Positions 1 through 10,816 of a stretch of DNA of 64,000 bases are shown here, piece after piece. The stretch is from Zasmidium citrigriseum. Lineage: Eukaryota; Ascomycota; Dothideomycetes; Mycosphaerellales; Mycosphaerellaceae. Under the pieces are notes generated by a model. The model saw only the letters and a program-made list of their open reading frames with translations. It was not told the origin of the DNA and searched no databases. How positions within the stretch are numbered: the stretch's first letter is position 1; each line of letters begins with the position of its first letter. The DNA is taken from positions 204,351 to 268,350 of the forward strand of contig NHNW01000057.1 of NCBI GenBank assembly GCA_002786025.1, written 5' to 3'. The position numbers and the translations under genes were made by a program.

Positions 1-1331
1 TCGCACTTCAACTCGGTCTTCATGCCCCATCGTCATGGAGAGCACTTGCTCCTCTTGAATGTGAAGTCCGGAAGAGGACTTGGGCGAGCTGTGTCACCAT
101 GGACAGGTCAGTGCCTTCGCAACCGGGCTAAGCTTTGGCTAAACAATGCTGTAGAGTCTTGAGTGCCGCATTTGGGCGTCCAATCCTCGTTTCAGAACGA
201 TGTGGTCGTATCGAACCTCCCATACGTCAAGACCTTGACCTGGGAAACGGAAATACACGGTATCGAGGGCTGAATACTGCTTGCTGCTTCGCTGCTGCTG
301 GGTACGAGAGTAATCTGCTGAATCTTCGTCAAATGGCTCACAGGACACAGGAGACTCTGCGGGATCCTAGGTCGGGTCTTGACGACAATCTATGACGACA
401 ATGCCGATGGCTTCTCGCCTCTACCTATCAATCCTCTACTCCAACAAAGTCTTGCCGCAGAGGAGTCATTACTTGCTTGGGAAGACGATCTTCCACCTCC
501 CCTGAGACTTACTCCATGGAAAGGCGACTTCGATCGAGGCGACTTTGATCCTATCTTCGAGAAGCTCAGCACGGTGACTCGACTTCGAGCTCTCAATGTA
601 TGGATACTGAAGGATCGAGCAATATTGAGCCAAATGCTGTACAGGATTCAGCAGGACTCGGATACACCAGAAGAGAGTGACAGGGTGCTCGGTTTGTCAA
701 ACGTCAGCATACGAAGTCTTCAGAACGCTGCAGTAGAGACAATCTCCATCATCTGGAAGATGAGCGAGCGATCAGGGACTCTTGGGGCATGGTGGTTCTC
801 AGTGTCTTACGGTAGGCTTCATCTCAGCCTCTCGTCAGCTCAATGTGCTCACTGACGGCCACAGTCCTACATGCGTCTCTTGTGCTTTTCGGCTGTCTAC
901 TACTTCAGATCAAGGACGGGGAATCTCGAGACCCCTCAGGCCTGGCTGAAATCGTAAAGACGTTGAAACAAGGTCGAGAAGCCGTGAAAATTCTCGTCAA
1001 AGACTCCGGGCGATTGATCAGGATCCAAGTGACGCTGGACAAGATCTTGCAGACTGCTGAGACGTTTGTTGCTATTCTTCGTCGGCGCAGCTCGAACGAC
1101 GAGGACACGGAGGACGAGGCTATCGCTCAACAAGATTCGTTGGAAGAGACGAATCTGCGTGCGGGTCAGCAAGCGAGTCGTGAAGCGCTGCCTGTATCAA
1201 TGCAAGAACAGATCCCGGGACAAGATGTTACAATGGACTGGCAGGCTATGTTGGGCGATGGAATGGATGTCTTTCCCATCCTCAACTTGAATGGGTCTGC
1301 CTTCAACTTGAACGAGTTCATAACCATGTAA
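1..1331 (+). CDS. Zn2Cys6-type transcription factor, C-terminal part (5' end outside window)
   Basis: Partial gene; the N-terminal DNA-binding part lies left of the window. Exons: <1-106 (frame starts at base 3), 155-259, 351-811 and 865-1331. Introns 107-154, 260-350 and 812-864 all have GT..AG ends, and the phases join correctly. The first exon reads like the fungal transcription factor middle homology region (MHR): LGLH, then a Pro/Glu-rich stretch, E-x-RKR-x-W, then MDR, continuing across the intron into AAFGRP. The same order is seen in many Gal4-family MHR proteins. Further on come a Trp-rich helix (GAWWFSVSY) and a hydrophobic HASLVLFGCLLL segment, also usual near the MHR end. The C-terminal tail is acidic and Gln-rich. 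It presumably acts in the nucleus; target genes are unknown. Stop at 1329-1331. Confidence 0.8.
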
Positions 1332-1534
1332 TCCAATACAACGACGCTCGTGATCGCCCTGAAGTCCGGCTACTCTCTCATAGGGGTTTCCACTTCGCTG
1401 AAATTTGACCAAATGTTTTGGTTGAATGGCGAAGGTCCCGATAGCAATTTCCTTCAAGAGTCGTGTAGAAGCATTCTAGTGAACGGCGATACATAAGCAA
1501 TGTTCCGCAAGCTACCTGAACACTCGTGGGTTCT

Positions 1535-3220
1535 TTACACCGTCGTTTCGCTATTCAATTGCCACGGTTGATCCTTCACAACCTTGATGCTATCCACCTG
1601 ATATCCGTCGTAGAACTTCAGAAAAGCCAGCACCTGCTCGTTGAAAGCACAACCCGTTCTTGTCTGGCTGGCATTGAAAGTCACTAAGGGTGTCCTCTGC
1701 TCTTCAGTGCAAGTATGACACAGAGCGGAAGCTGTGTACAAAGCGTCTGGTACCAGATATCGTCCCAATATTTCGAACATGTCCAGGCCAGCCGTTTGTC
1801 TAATGGTCACAAGAGCCTGTGGTGTGTTGACGTACGGATTGACGGGGCCTTCAGATGGTAGGCTGCAATTTGCACATGGATAGACGGGGAGCAGTCGATT
1901 CTCTACCCGCATATCCAAGCCTTGCGTTCCGAGATTCTCGGTACCGTTCGTTGTCGAGTTCTCGGGAATGACCCGGGAGATGTAGAGGAGGCTTTGGGTA
2001 TCTTGTCCGATCTTGAGGGTTTGCTCGGGGATCAGTTCCAGGCTGTTTGTATCGATGACGTTCATGGTGTCGCTGTGTTGGTTGGCTACGTACATCTGGC
2101 GGCTGACTGTTAGCACAAGTACTAGGTCAAGGCTTTGTACTCATTTCTAAACCTACTCTTGTATTATCAGGCGACGGCCAAAGCGGATGAGGCTGTATGC
2201 CATCTATTGGGATGATCTTCACAAGCTCTGGCACATCTCCAGCGTTTTGTTGACGATACACCTTCGTAGCGTTAAGAGCAGCCACGGTAACGAATCCGTA
2301 GTTGGTCCCATTGACGACAGCGAAATTGGGATGATTGGTTTCCGTTCCAGTGTCAAGGATCGCCACGACTGAGCGAGCAGCGAGGTCAATCACGCTAACT
2401 TGGCCAGTCATTTTGTGTGCTGCCCATAACGACTCTCCATTGGCAGATATCATCATGTCTGACGAGAAACTGTCCGCTAGGCCAGTGATGTTGTAGATCG
2501 TCTTCCTGCTTGGCACGTCGATGACGCTGATGATAGCGTCGAAGATGTGGTTGACGTACGCAATTGTTCCATTGCCGCTAAACAACACCTGCCGAGTTCC
2601 AGGTCAGTCAGAGTATCAGCTGCAACGATGCTGTGTGAAGATACCTTGCTTGGCCCATTCGCTGTGAAGATGCGATCGAGCAATTCACCGCTGAAGGCGT
2701 TGATAACGTCGACTGAGTATACGCCGCGTGTACCGATCCAGATGGTTTCGTTGTCCGGGGCAAAGAATGCTTCGTGAGGACCTCGATCGACATAGGCTTT
2801 CGATACGATGGAGTTGTCCGATGTTCGAACAACGGTGACTGTGTTGGACAAGACGGCGAGAGAGACAATGTATTTGCCGTTGCGAGAGTATCCCAGCCCG
2901 TGAGCGTTGACCGTCTCGACGTATTGCGGGCCAAGATCGTTGCCCAGTCGTTCTGTGAGACACAAGTCAGCATATCTCTTGCCATCACGCGGACATGAGC
3001 GCCTACCATCGCCAAGAGCAATTGTTCCGAGCACTTTGTTCTCGTAAGGATCGATCACAGTGATGGTGTTGGATGTCTGGTCTCCAGTATAGATCCTGTC
3101 ACGGGAGGAAATGGGATTTCCGCTTCCCTCGAATCCGGGCGGCTCGACTTGTCCAAACACCGTCATCTTACTCAGAAGCAGGAGCAGTGTGAGGAAAATT
3201 GTGTCTGATAGCATCTTCAT
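1535..3220 (-). CDS. secreted YVTN-type beta-propeller protein
   Basis: Exons on the minus strand: 3220-3007, 2952-2645, 2588-2157, 2095-1535; 504 residues. Introns of 54, 56 and 61 nt. The first intron is a multiple of three and stop-free, so unspliced message would add 18 residues. The N-terminus (MKMLSDTIFLTLLLLLSK...) is a clear signal peptide. The body has repeated blade-like segments: TSNTITVIDP, SNTVTVVRTS, VYSVDVINA, DAIISVIDVP, TGQVSVIDLA and SDTMNVIDTN. This is the YVTN/YncE-type 40-residue repeat pattern. The last ~150 residues carry several Cys (CANC, CHTC) and look like a disulfide-stabilised extension. Several N-x-S/T sites fit secretion. Substrate or partner is unknown; no enzymatic motif was recognised. 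Confidence 0.85.
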
Positions 3221-3992
3221 AAACGGGCTGAAAGAATTTCGTCGAAGATGCCTCCTAAGAATCCAAGGTGTACGACCGCTGTTTTTATGCTTCTAAGGAA
3301 GCTGCCGAGCGACAACGCAGCCTTCATCGTCGACCAGGTACGCAGGCCGAACAGTGACAGCATCGACCCGCCACAACGGTCAATACGAGGAATCGGCTTG
3401 CCGCCCCGGACCAGGTCAATCAATTCGTTGGTCGTTAGCATGCGGCTCATTCACTTGTCAAGGATACCGCAATGATGCTGAACTCAGAAGAAGAGGGGCG
3501 ATCGCATGCGGGCCAAGCGATCGGATGGCGTGGTTTTCAGATCAACACAGAAACATCAACTAACCGGACAGAAGTGACATCACGTCTTCGGTGCTCTAGG
3601 TACGAAAAGGCCCTCAACTCGTAGCGATTGTTCGTGCTTGGTCAGGGGCACACGTGTGCGAAAACGCAATACTCATCGTTCAGCGATCAGTCAGCAGCGA
3701 GGTTGCCGGTATTTCGTCGTCTGAACGAGGCTGACGTATATCATCAGTCATAAACGTCTATTGAGTACACCTGTTGTGCAGCGAAAGCGGGACTGAACGA
3801 TGAGCGTCGCTCGCGGGTAGTCGGGGATAGCGTTGCCACCACAAGGCTGAACTCTGCGGATTCGGTGCCAAAGTGGGCAGCTGTACCTTCTTACCGACCG
3901 GGATGATTGATCTCGTAATCTGGAGACGTCTCTCATGCAACTCATATGTTCAGCGATACATGTGACTAAAAACTCGTTTTCGTTTGCCCATT
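3221..3992. other. intergenic, no gene seen
   Basis: Holds the promoter of the beta-propeller gene (leftward) and the 3' flank of the SDR gene. Only short overlapping frames without family resemblance were seen. No RNA gene or repeat was recognised. Confidence 0.6.
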
Positions 3993-4906
3993 TTAGAGAG
4001 GCAATGATTTGTCGCCGGCTGCCTTTCTCCTCTCCATCAATTCTCTCCAGACACCCCCACCATAGCCGCCTTCAAAGTCATCTCCCACATCGAAATATCC
4101 TTCCGGCATGACGGCAAAAGCTCGACCTGATCTGTTAGTAGCCGGTCATAGGTGAATTAGCCACAACACTTACCCGACACTTTGCGATCCGTCAAGCATT
4201 TGATGACAGCATCAACAAGAATTTGCTGATCTGCGAACGTGATTCTATTTCCCTCCTGTATGCCATACTGCGCAAGATTCTCGACGATTGGAGCTGTCAA
4301 AGGCGTCTTAATGAGCCAAGGTGCGATGAGATTGCAACGAATACCAAGCTCAGCATTCGCACGCGCTCGAACGCTCCGGAAAAGCCCTCGACCGCCGAAC
4401 TTGGAAGCTGTGTACTGCGAGTTGTGCGTTACGTCGAGGTATCCTGCCGTCGAAGAGACGAAGAGAAGACATTTGTCGGCATGTGTCTGTGTCTGCTCGT
4501 CTTGGATTGGCTGCTTCATGTAGTACATGGCCAGGTACGAGGTATACAATACGCCCGTGAGATTTACATCCAGATGCAGAGTATCGGGCTTGGTTGGTCC
4601 ATCTTTCGATTTCGCTAGGTCGACAATGCTTGCCTGTTTATCGATGCCGGCGAACATCAAGACTCCGTCGATTCCTCCTACACCTGCGAGCTCGGCTGCT
4701 TTCGCGAACATAGTTGCTTGGCTGTTCCAGTCGGAGACATCGCACTGGATGTAATGGAGGGCTTCGACGTTGTCTTTCGTAGGGCGGATGTCTGTAATGA
4801 TGACCTGAGCTCCAGCTTTTGCTGCTGCTTGGGCTGTGGCAAAGCCTAGTCCAGAGGCGCCGCCAGTGATCAGAATCGTCTTTCCCGCGAGGCTTGGGAT
4901 CGCCAT
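3993..4906 (-). CDS. short-chain dehydrogenase/reductase
   Basis: Classical SDR of 288 residues. Exons 4906-4174 and 4126-3993; the intron 4127-4173 (47 nt) is in phase 1. Without splicing the protein would end early at KCCG; splicing restores a sensible C-terminus ending KSLPL. The Rossmann motif TGGASGLG is at residues ~14-21. An NAG-like motif appears as MFAGI, the catalytic Ser lies in FVSSTAG, and YTASK gives the Tyr/Lys pair. NAD(P)-dependent oxidation or reduction of an alcohol/ketone is expected; the substrate is unknown. The general look resembles 15-hydroxyprostaglandin-dehydrogenase-like fungal SDRs. It lies outside the main cluster and no cluster-type palindrome was seen upstream, so no link is claimed. 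Confidence 0.88.
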
Positions 4907-5986
4907 AATGAAGGTGAGATCGAGTTTGCTTTCTAATCCGGACTTGAAAGGGCGAGCTGCTGTTGAGCCGGGCTAAGAGTGCCGTTAAGGATCATATATG
5001 GGTTTCCATCTACAACCTTCCTTGAGACGCCGACGACGTGTATATTGTGCACAATCTGGCTTTGCCATCGGAAAACGGGTAATCGTTCCGGCTGTCAATG
5101 CTCTGTACTGGCACATCCGGCTCCAAGAAGCTGATTTTGAGACCAGGGGACGAAACTCAAAGCTGTGCATAAAAGTTGTGAAAATTGTGATGAATCAGTG
5201 TCACCAGTCAACACAAATTAATGACCCGCTATGCGCCGAGTAAGCTTCTTCGATCAAGGATCTTGCGAAGTCATGGAGGAAGAAAATAATGAACAGTACG
5301 TGAAGCCGCATACAGAGAAAGAACGTATCTGCCCCTTTCATCCCATGAAGCGCTGTGACTGCCTCTCGGAATTTAGCGTCTACTTGGAGCCCTATCTGCA
5401 CACGACTGTGAAGGCTTGGTCGATCGATTGGACGTTGCTCACGCGCAGTGTTCCAGTGTGTCATGCTCCGAAGGAATGGAAGTGTCAGGGGGGGTGCATT
5501 TGACGCAAAGCGGGTGCCATACGGCAGTGCGAAGTTGAAGATGAGTGAGCTGTCCACGATCAAACTTGCTTGGAAAGATTGATAGAGCAAGAACGAGGTC
5601 TCATGGGAGAGACGATGGCTGGAGTCGGATTAACGCACGGTGAGACATTCTCATGCTTGGCTGCCATTCAATCCAATGACTGGTGCATAGTATCTACTTC
5701 GCAGACAACTTCCAACGACACAATGTAAGACTTCCTGCGAATCAACTACATACTACAGCCTATGGACCCAACCTATTCAAGAGGCGCCTCATAGAACCGC
5801 CTTTGTTCCTTGCATGGGCCTCGCCCAACAAAGCAGGAAGAACTATGCTTTGCAATCTTTGTTCTTCTAATGATTCCCTTTTTCGCAACGGCTCGCATGC
5901 CTACATGTCTATCGGCCCTTCCGACCTCCATTCCTGCAGCGCCTACACACATCCTTCACTCTTCATATTCATGTCAACTCGTGAAC
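4907..5986. other. intergenic, no gene seen
   Basis: About 1.1 kb between the SDR promoter and the 3' end of the next leftward gene. A 129-codon frame at 5201-5590 (minus) has no recognisable domain and atypical composition, so it is not called. Confidence 0.55.
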
Positions 5987-7306
5987 TCAGTTCCAGCCCA
6001 AGACCTTTCCATTCGGCAGCACACCGCAGCTGCAAGGCTTGGAGCAGTACTTGCAGCAAGGTACGAAGATATCGGGACACCGAGGACGATACTGACCGTC
6101 CTTGTTACAGAAAGCGCAGATCTTGGGTGAGAATCTGGCCTCTGGAAGATGCGGCGACTGCGGATAGTAATGGCCATCCTCATCGAACTCCATCTTGTCG
6201 TCCGACACCACCGTCGTTGGCTGGGTGTCCTCGCTGCCGGATCTCCGATCAGATTCATCTGCAGTCTGCTCGCGCGATGAGGCGTCCTGGCTGTCTGAGC
6301 TGGTCTCTTCATCTTCTGGAGTCTCGGCGGTTCTCTCCGCCTCGGCGATCTCCTCCTCAGTCATATAGCAGAGCTGATCATCAACACGATCCTCATCAGT
6401 CTTGCTCAGCTTCTCATTATGCATCCTGCACAATTCTCTCCAAATGGGCCTCCACTCCATCAACCACTTCGGCGACCAAGTGTCGTGGACCTTGCGATAT
6501 CCATTCGCCAGATCGACAAGCTGCTGCTTGCGAATGAACGGCAATCGACACTTGAACTCGACAGGCCAGGAGATGACACTCTCAGCTTTCTGGTAGATGG
6601 CCTCAGACGGAGTCGGCACCAGCGTAAACGACTCCCGCACAGTCTTGACAACATATCCCGGATACTCGACAGGCTTGACATGCTGTTTCTTGGCCCGAGT
6701 GGACTTGTTGTGCTCGTGGATGACCTGCACATTGATCTGCTCAATGCACTCCATCTGGTCTTCTGGCTCAAGCGCTGCGACGTATTCCTGGAACCCGGGA
6801 AGAGCAGCTTCAATGCGATTCTTGCGACGGTCTGGTGGTCGCTTGTTCCCTGCCTGGGTCTTGAACTCGGCAGCGATGGAGTTGATGATCTCGAAGGCTC
6901 GTGCCTTGGCCAGAGACAAGCCATCTTCAAGCTTGATCAGGTTCTCGGGCACGGTCTTGCCGATTGGTGCTGGGAGGTCTTCCAGAGGCTTGATGTTGAG
7001 GATGGGGACGATGTAGTGGCGCTTGGGCTGCTCCTCGAGATCAATGACCTCCTGGGCTTTGCGCTTTCGTCGCTTCATAACCGGCTCATGCAGTGCCAGT
7101 GGTGCTTCGTCTTTGGGAACTGCTGCTCTGGGAGGCATGATGTCTGGCAAATCGTCGAGGTCAATTGGGTCGTCGTATGTTCCCCCGGCGTCCATAGGAG
7201 TGTCATGGCGTATGGTCTTCGAGGATTCAGGCGGCGTGATGGAAGTGTCCTCGTCGTCTGGATCGGAATAGTCATCCAGGTCGAGGTCACGCGCAGCTGG
7301 CTCCAT
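5987..7306 (-). CDS. hypothetical protein with C-terminal Cys cluster, probably nuclear
   Basis: Intronless, 439 residues, ATG at 7306-7304. I do not recognise the family. The first ~100 residues are acidic and disordered, with two hydrophobic-acidic patches (PIDLDDLPDI, EVIDLEE) that resemble SUMO-interacting motifs, and a basic KRRKRK run that could be a nuclear localisation signal. The middle (~100-290) looks folded and is Trp-rich near SPKWLMEWRPIWRELC. Residues ~295-370 are a Glu/Ser/Asp-rich linker. The C-terminus carries nine Cys within about 31 residues (CAFC ... RCPDIFVPCC ... CSKPCSC), which looks like a zinc-binding module. Function unknown; a chromatin or DNA-associated role is only a guess from composition. 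Confidence 0.72.
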   Translation of the reverse strand: MEPAARDLDLDDYSDPDDEDTSITPPESSKTIRHDTPMDAGGTYDDPIDLDDLPDIMPPRAAVPKDEAPLALHEPVMKRRKRKAQEVIDLEEQPKRHYIVPILNIKPLEDLPAPIGKTVPENLIKLEDGLSLAKARAFEIINSIAAEFKTQAGNKRPPDRRKNRIEAALPGFQEYVAALEPEDQMECIEQINVQVIHEHNKSTRAKKQHVKPVEYPGYVVKTVRESFTLVPTPSEAIYQKAESVISWPVEFKCRLPFIRKQQLVDLANGYRKVHDTWSPKWLMEWRPIWRELCRMHNEKLSKTDEDRVDDQLCYMTEEEIAEAERTAETPEDEETSSDSQDASSREQTADESDRRSGSEDTQPTTVVSDDKMEFDEDGHYYPQSPHLPEARFSPKICAFCNKDGQYRPRCPDIFVPCCKYCSKPCSCGVLPNGKVLGWN

Positions 7307-8497
7307 GGCTGAAGGCTTGTTGCGTTGTCGAAGAATGATAATAGCGGTGTTGACGAGGACCAGTCTGAGGCGAATAAGAATCGCTCGGGAGGCAGAGCGT
7401 GGTCTTGCTTCGCAGGATGTTCAGTACGAATTTCCGTCAGGGTCGAGGAGGCAGTCGCGAGTGATGGAGACCGTCAACGTCCTTCGAGCTTCTGCCGTGA
7501 AAGATCAAAAAATGCCGATGCAGTAGGTCAAGACCAGTGTTGGGCGTCCTGCGTATTTAAAGATCCGCCAAATCACACGCTGCGAGGCGTCAGCGGTCGA
7601 GTGAATAGCATCTGACTCCCTCCCTGCGTGTTGGCACAGCAACGCCGGGAGCATTCACTTGCAGTTACGAGGCAGGCACGTATGCCAAATGTATTGCTGC
7701 GCTGTGGAAATATTACTGAGTCTTAAGTACGCAGCCGGTGTCCTCGTTGGAGCTAAATGGTAGGAGAGGTGTGTGGAAAGTGCGTGGCTACTTTCGTCAA
7801 GTAGGTCTGACCTGGACTCCTTCCTCGAGTCTCAATCTCGTTCTTGCCGTCGGTAACAACCGGCTTCGTTGCTGCTATGCCTCCCACGGCCACTTGACTC
7901 CTCGCCTGGGTTTATTACAATGCCACTACCCAAAGCGCCAACATTGCCTTATAACGGCTCCATAGCTGGGGAAAGTCGAGTTTACGGTGTCTTGGCAATC
8001 ACATGCCAACATGGCTGACCTCGTCAAGCCCGCCCTACAGCGATTAAGTTCTCCGACGTTCTATCCTAAAGAATACGACCCATGAGTGACAAGAATGGCT
8101 TCTAGCGTCGCCGCAAGCAATGATTGGTGAGTCGACGACAAAGATCTAATTTTGGCCTCTTCTGCCCGACCTCGAATCCATATTCACTCGCCTGTCGCCC
8201 GTTAAGGTTTGTCGGGCGTGACGCTATGTTCGCTTTCCAAGATTCAGTATTTAAAGCCTATTAGGCGCTCACTTCTCTTTAGTCCTCATCCTTGCCGACC
8301 AACATTCGTCGTCAAGATCGCGGTGCGTCTTGACGTTGGATCTCCGCCAGTTCCCGGCGCACAACGACCTCTGCCCGCTTCTCTTCCAAAATCTTGACAA
8401 TCAGACTCCGCAACCATCACTGCAGCGCACCTCGAATCAGGCCACTGTCCTAGCCGCTTCACGCAACGACAAATCTTCCAACCCACCTCTGGCCAGC
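7307..8497. other. divergent intergenic region
   Basis: About 1.2 kb between two divergently transcribed genes. A TATA-like TATTTAAA lies at 8248-8255, about 240 nt before the F-box gene ATG, followed by a pyrimidine-rich leader. A second TATTTAAA-type box lies near 7555. No further gene seen. Confidence 0.5.
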
Positions 8498-9835
8498 ATG
8501 GCCTCCAAGCCATTGCAACCCGACGATGGCGCCGACCACACCCCGGAGATCGACCATGACTACCAAGCACTACTCGAGGCTCGCCGAGATCTCAGATGCC
8601 AGCTCGAGCCACTCCTTCTGTGCCACCGCCATGACGCCCAGCTGCCATTCTCCTTGTCAGAACTCGTCGTCATGGCGCTCATGTTCAGCGACGACGAATA
8701 CTTGACCACTGTCGACATCTTCCGTTGGGCGGCCGACAACTTCGACTGCTACAACCGGCAAACCCTTGATATCGCCCAGAATATCATGCGTAATGGCCCC
8801 GGAGCTGGTTGGGAGAATACTCTGGTCGAAATGCACGAGACCTTCGCGAGAGGCTTCGGCGACTACCGACTTGATCGCATACTCGAGCCCTTGGTCGGCA
8901 GCTCGCCGCTTTGTGGAACTGTCAGTGTCGACGCTGCACGCATCCACCTTCAGAAATGGCTCGAGCCTGAGCGCACGGGGACCTTTCGCTTCCTAGATCT
9001 TCCCCCTGAGCTCCGCAATAGAATCTACGACATGACGGTCACATTCCCAGACTCTGTCATCGACCTCGGCAGACCCTGTTGGGAAAAGCATGACAAGGGA
9101 TCGGATGAAGGACACTTCTGCATTGTCAATCAGGCCGAGAAGTACACGGCGCACGAGCTTGAGTTTCAGTATGCGCACCCCAAGGACCTCTTGAGCCTCT
9201 CACGCACCTGCAAGCAGCTGTTCAAGGAGGTCATGACGGTATTCTACGGCAGCAACGAGTTCAGCTTCGACGTTGATGATCTTGTCAAGTTCGTCAAGCG
9301 TGTCCCGTTCGAGCGCCTGCGTTACATGAAGAAGATTTCCCTCTGGCTGTTTGCCGAAAAGGCTTTCTGCATCGCTTGTGACCAGAGGCACCGAGATGCA
9401 TTGGATATCCTTTGCCGCGCTGTAAGTCTAGATCAGCTCTCGCTTACGATTCAGAAGTGGGACTGGCTTTCCACTGGCGACATAATCTGTAACGACTGCG
9501 AGACCCCGGAAGTTCGCCCAGAAAGCCCGACGGATGTTCCGCTTTGGTCCTCGGTGGCTCGTCTTGCCTCCAAGTCGAAGGTGGTGGTGATCGACAATGC
9601 TGAAAAGAGCTATCACGATGCGGACGAGTTGGTGCTGGTTACGAGAGAGTTTCTTGTGACCAAAGCAGGCCTACGCTTGAAAGAAATGAGGAAGGGGAAC
9701 GACCCCGTTGCGGACAAGAGCGTCAATGAGGAGGATCTCGCGGAGGTGGACATCGAAGCAGTCTATGAAAGCAAGGAGACATATGAAATGGAGGAGAAAC
9801 CAAAGTGGAATGAAGAGGGGGCCGGGACAATGTAG
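8498..9835 (+). CDS. F-box / 2EXR-like domain protein
   Basis: 445 residues, intronless. The open frame extends upstream without an ATG, so the start is the first in-frame ATG at 8498 (MASKPLQPDD). The core at residues ~167-300 has the layout of fungal F-box-like/2EXR proteins: FRFLDLPPELRNRIYDM, then LSLSRTCKQLFKEVMTVFYGSNEFSF, then a domain of hydrophobic strands (MKKISLWLF). Such proteins are numerous in plant-associated fungi. True F-box members bind Skp1 and recruit substrates for ubiquitination, but no substrate domain is recognisable here. The C-terminus is strongly charged (Glu/Lys-rich). Confidence 0.82.
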   Translation: MASKPLQPDDGADHTPEIDHDYQALLEARRDLRCQLEPLLLCHRHDAQLPFSLSELVVMALMFSDDEYLTTVDIFRWAADNFDCYNRQTLDIAQNIMRNGPGAGWENTLVEMHETFARGFGDYRLDRILEPLVGSSPLCGTVSVDAARIHLQKWLEPERTGTFRFLDLPPELRNRIYDMTVTFPDSVIDLGRPCWEKHDKGSDEGHFCIVNQAEKYTAHELEFQYAHPKDLLSLSRTCKQLFKEVMTVFYGSNEFSFDVDDLVKFVKRVPFERLRYMKKISLWLFAEKAFCIACDQRHRDALDILCRAVSLDQLSLTIQKWDWLSTGDIICNDCETPEVRPESPTDVPLWSSVARLASKSKVVVIDNAEKSYHDADELVLVTREFLVTKAGLRLKEMRKGNDPVADKSVNEEDLAEVDIEAVYESKETYEMEEKPKWNEEGAGTM

Positions 9836-10293
9836 GCGCTCAGAAATTGTCCCGACAGAAGAGGAGGACGAAGATGACTCCGGCAAATACTTTTCTTGTA
9901 AAGTCAGTGATCGGAATTTGCAACCACTCGAGTATCAAGAAGTCCGAGCAAAGACCAGGTCAGGGGAGAGAATGTTCAAAGCCAGTACGCAACAAGAAGA
10001 GTAACAAGGACAGAGAAACTCGCGACGGTCGGCGAGGGAGGAAGAGAGGCACCAGTCATTAGTCTTGGCAATCACATGCGATCAAGCTGATGGTAGGCGA
10101 GCTTGCGCCAGACCTGACTGAACTCTACATGCATTCTAAATGAGCGACTAGATAAGCAAGAACGCAACCACAATTATCAACGCAGACCTATCACTCTGCC
10201 GTAGTACCCGCGGTTAGGTAGCAATCCACCTACAGAGTTTTAGCAACTAAGCCATCCATTAATGTTTCCAATGTACGAGTCTGCGAATAAATG
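9836..10293. other. intergenic, no gene seen
   Basis: The 3' flank of the F-box gene and the 3' side of the CVNH pseudogene; nothing recognisable. Confidence 0.5.
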
Positions 10294-10816
10294 TCAGTAC
10301 CTTCCCCAAATGTAAACTCCGCACGATTGCATACTGAGATTGGTGGTACTAGCGTCCGAACCACCCTGACCATCAGCACAATTGGCGCCCAAGTTGCGGC
10401 CCTGTAGCAAGCTCTCCCCGCTACAAGACGTGCCGAAATTCCCATTAAATTAACATCCACAGAGTCAGCCGCGATCCTATCACATCACCAGAACGACAGA
10501 GTGACACGTACCTCTTCTCATAGATAAGCTGTCCCAGATCATTGCCAATGCAGTTCCCCAAGCGGAGATTGGTGTCGATTTCCGCACCGTTGTCGGCCGT
10601 GCAGGTCGCGACCAGGTATCATCCGTCCGTGTCTTCGGCCAAGTGCTGTCCATTGCATGACTTGACGAAGCCGCCGCTGCGGAGCTTTTGGGGATTGCTT
10701 GGGTTCCAGGTAGGTCCGGCGACCGTTGTGGAAGTGGTAGATGTTGAGGCTGGGACGGCGTTTGCGAGGCTGAAGAGGCCTGCGAGGAAGGTGGCTATTT
10801 TGATGGTAGTGTGAAT
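10294..10816 (-). pseudogene. broken CVNH (cyanovirin-N homology) lectin-like gene
   Basis: Reads as a small secreted CVNH protein with at least three lesions. (1) The expected start is ATT (10816-10814) before HTTIKIATFLAGLFSLANA, which otherwise is a good signal peptide. (2) TGA at 10621-10619 sits in DTDG-stop-YLVATC, where a Trp codon would keep the first CVNH half-repeat (SCNGQHL ... LVATCTADNG ... LRLGNCIGNDLGQLI) open. (3) A one-base loss near 10444-10450 breaks DVNL from the second half-repeat (GNFGTSC ... LGANCADGQGG ... LSMQSCGVYIWGRY, stop ending at 10294). The apparent intron 10477-10511 is only 35 nt, shorter than all others here. An in-frame ATG at 10942 would add an unlikely 42-residue leader and does not cure the other lesions. 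Family knowledge: CVNH proteins bind mannose-type glycans. Probably a dead gene. Confidence 0.75.

Noticed and set aside
5201..5590. 129-codon minus-strand frame
   Set aside because: Hydrophobic patches only by chance; no signal peptide or family resemblance.
6419..7312. 297-codon plus-strand frame
   Set aside because: It is the antisense shadow of the 439-residue minus-strand gene, whose composition and domain order are far more protein-like.
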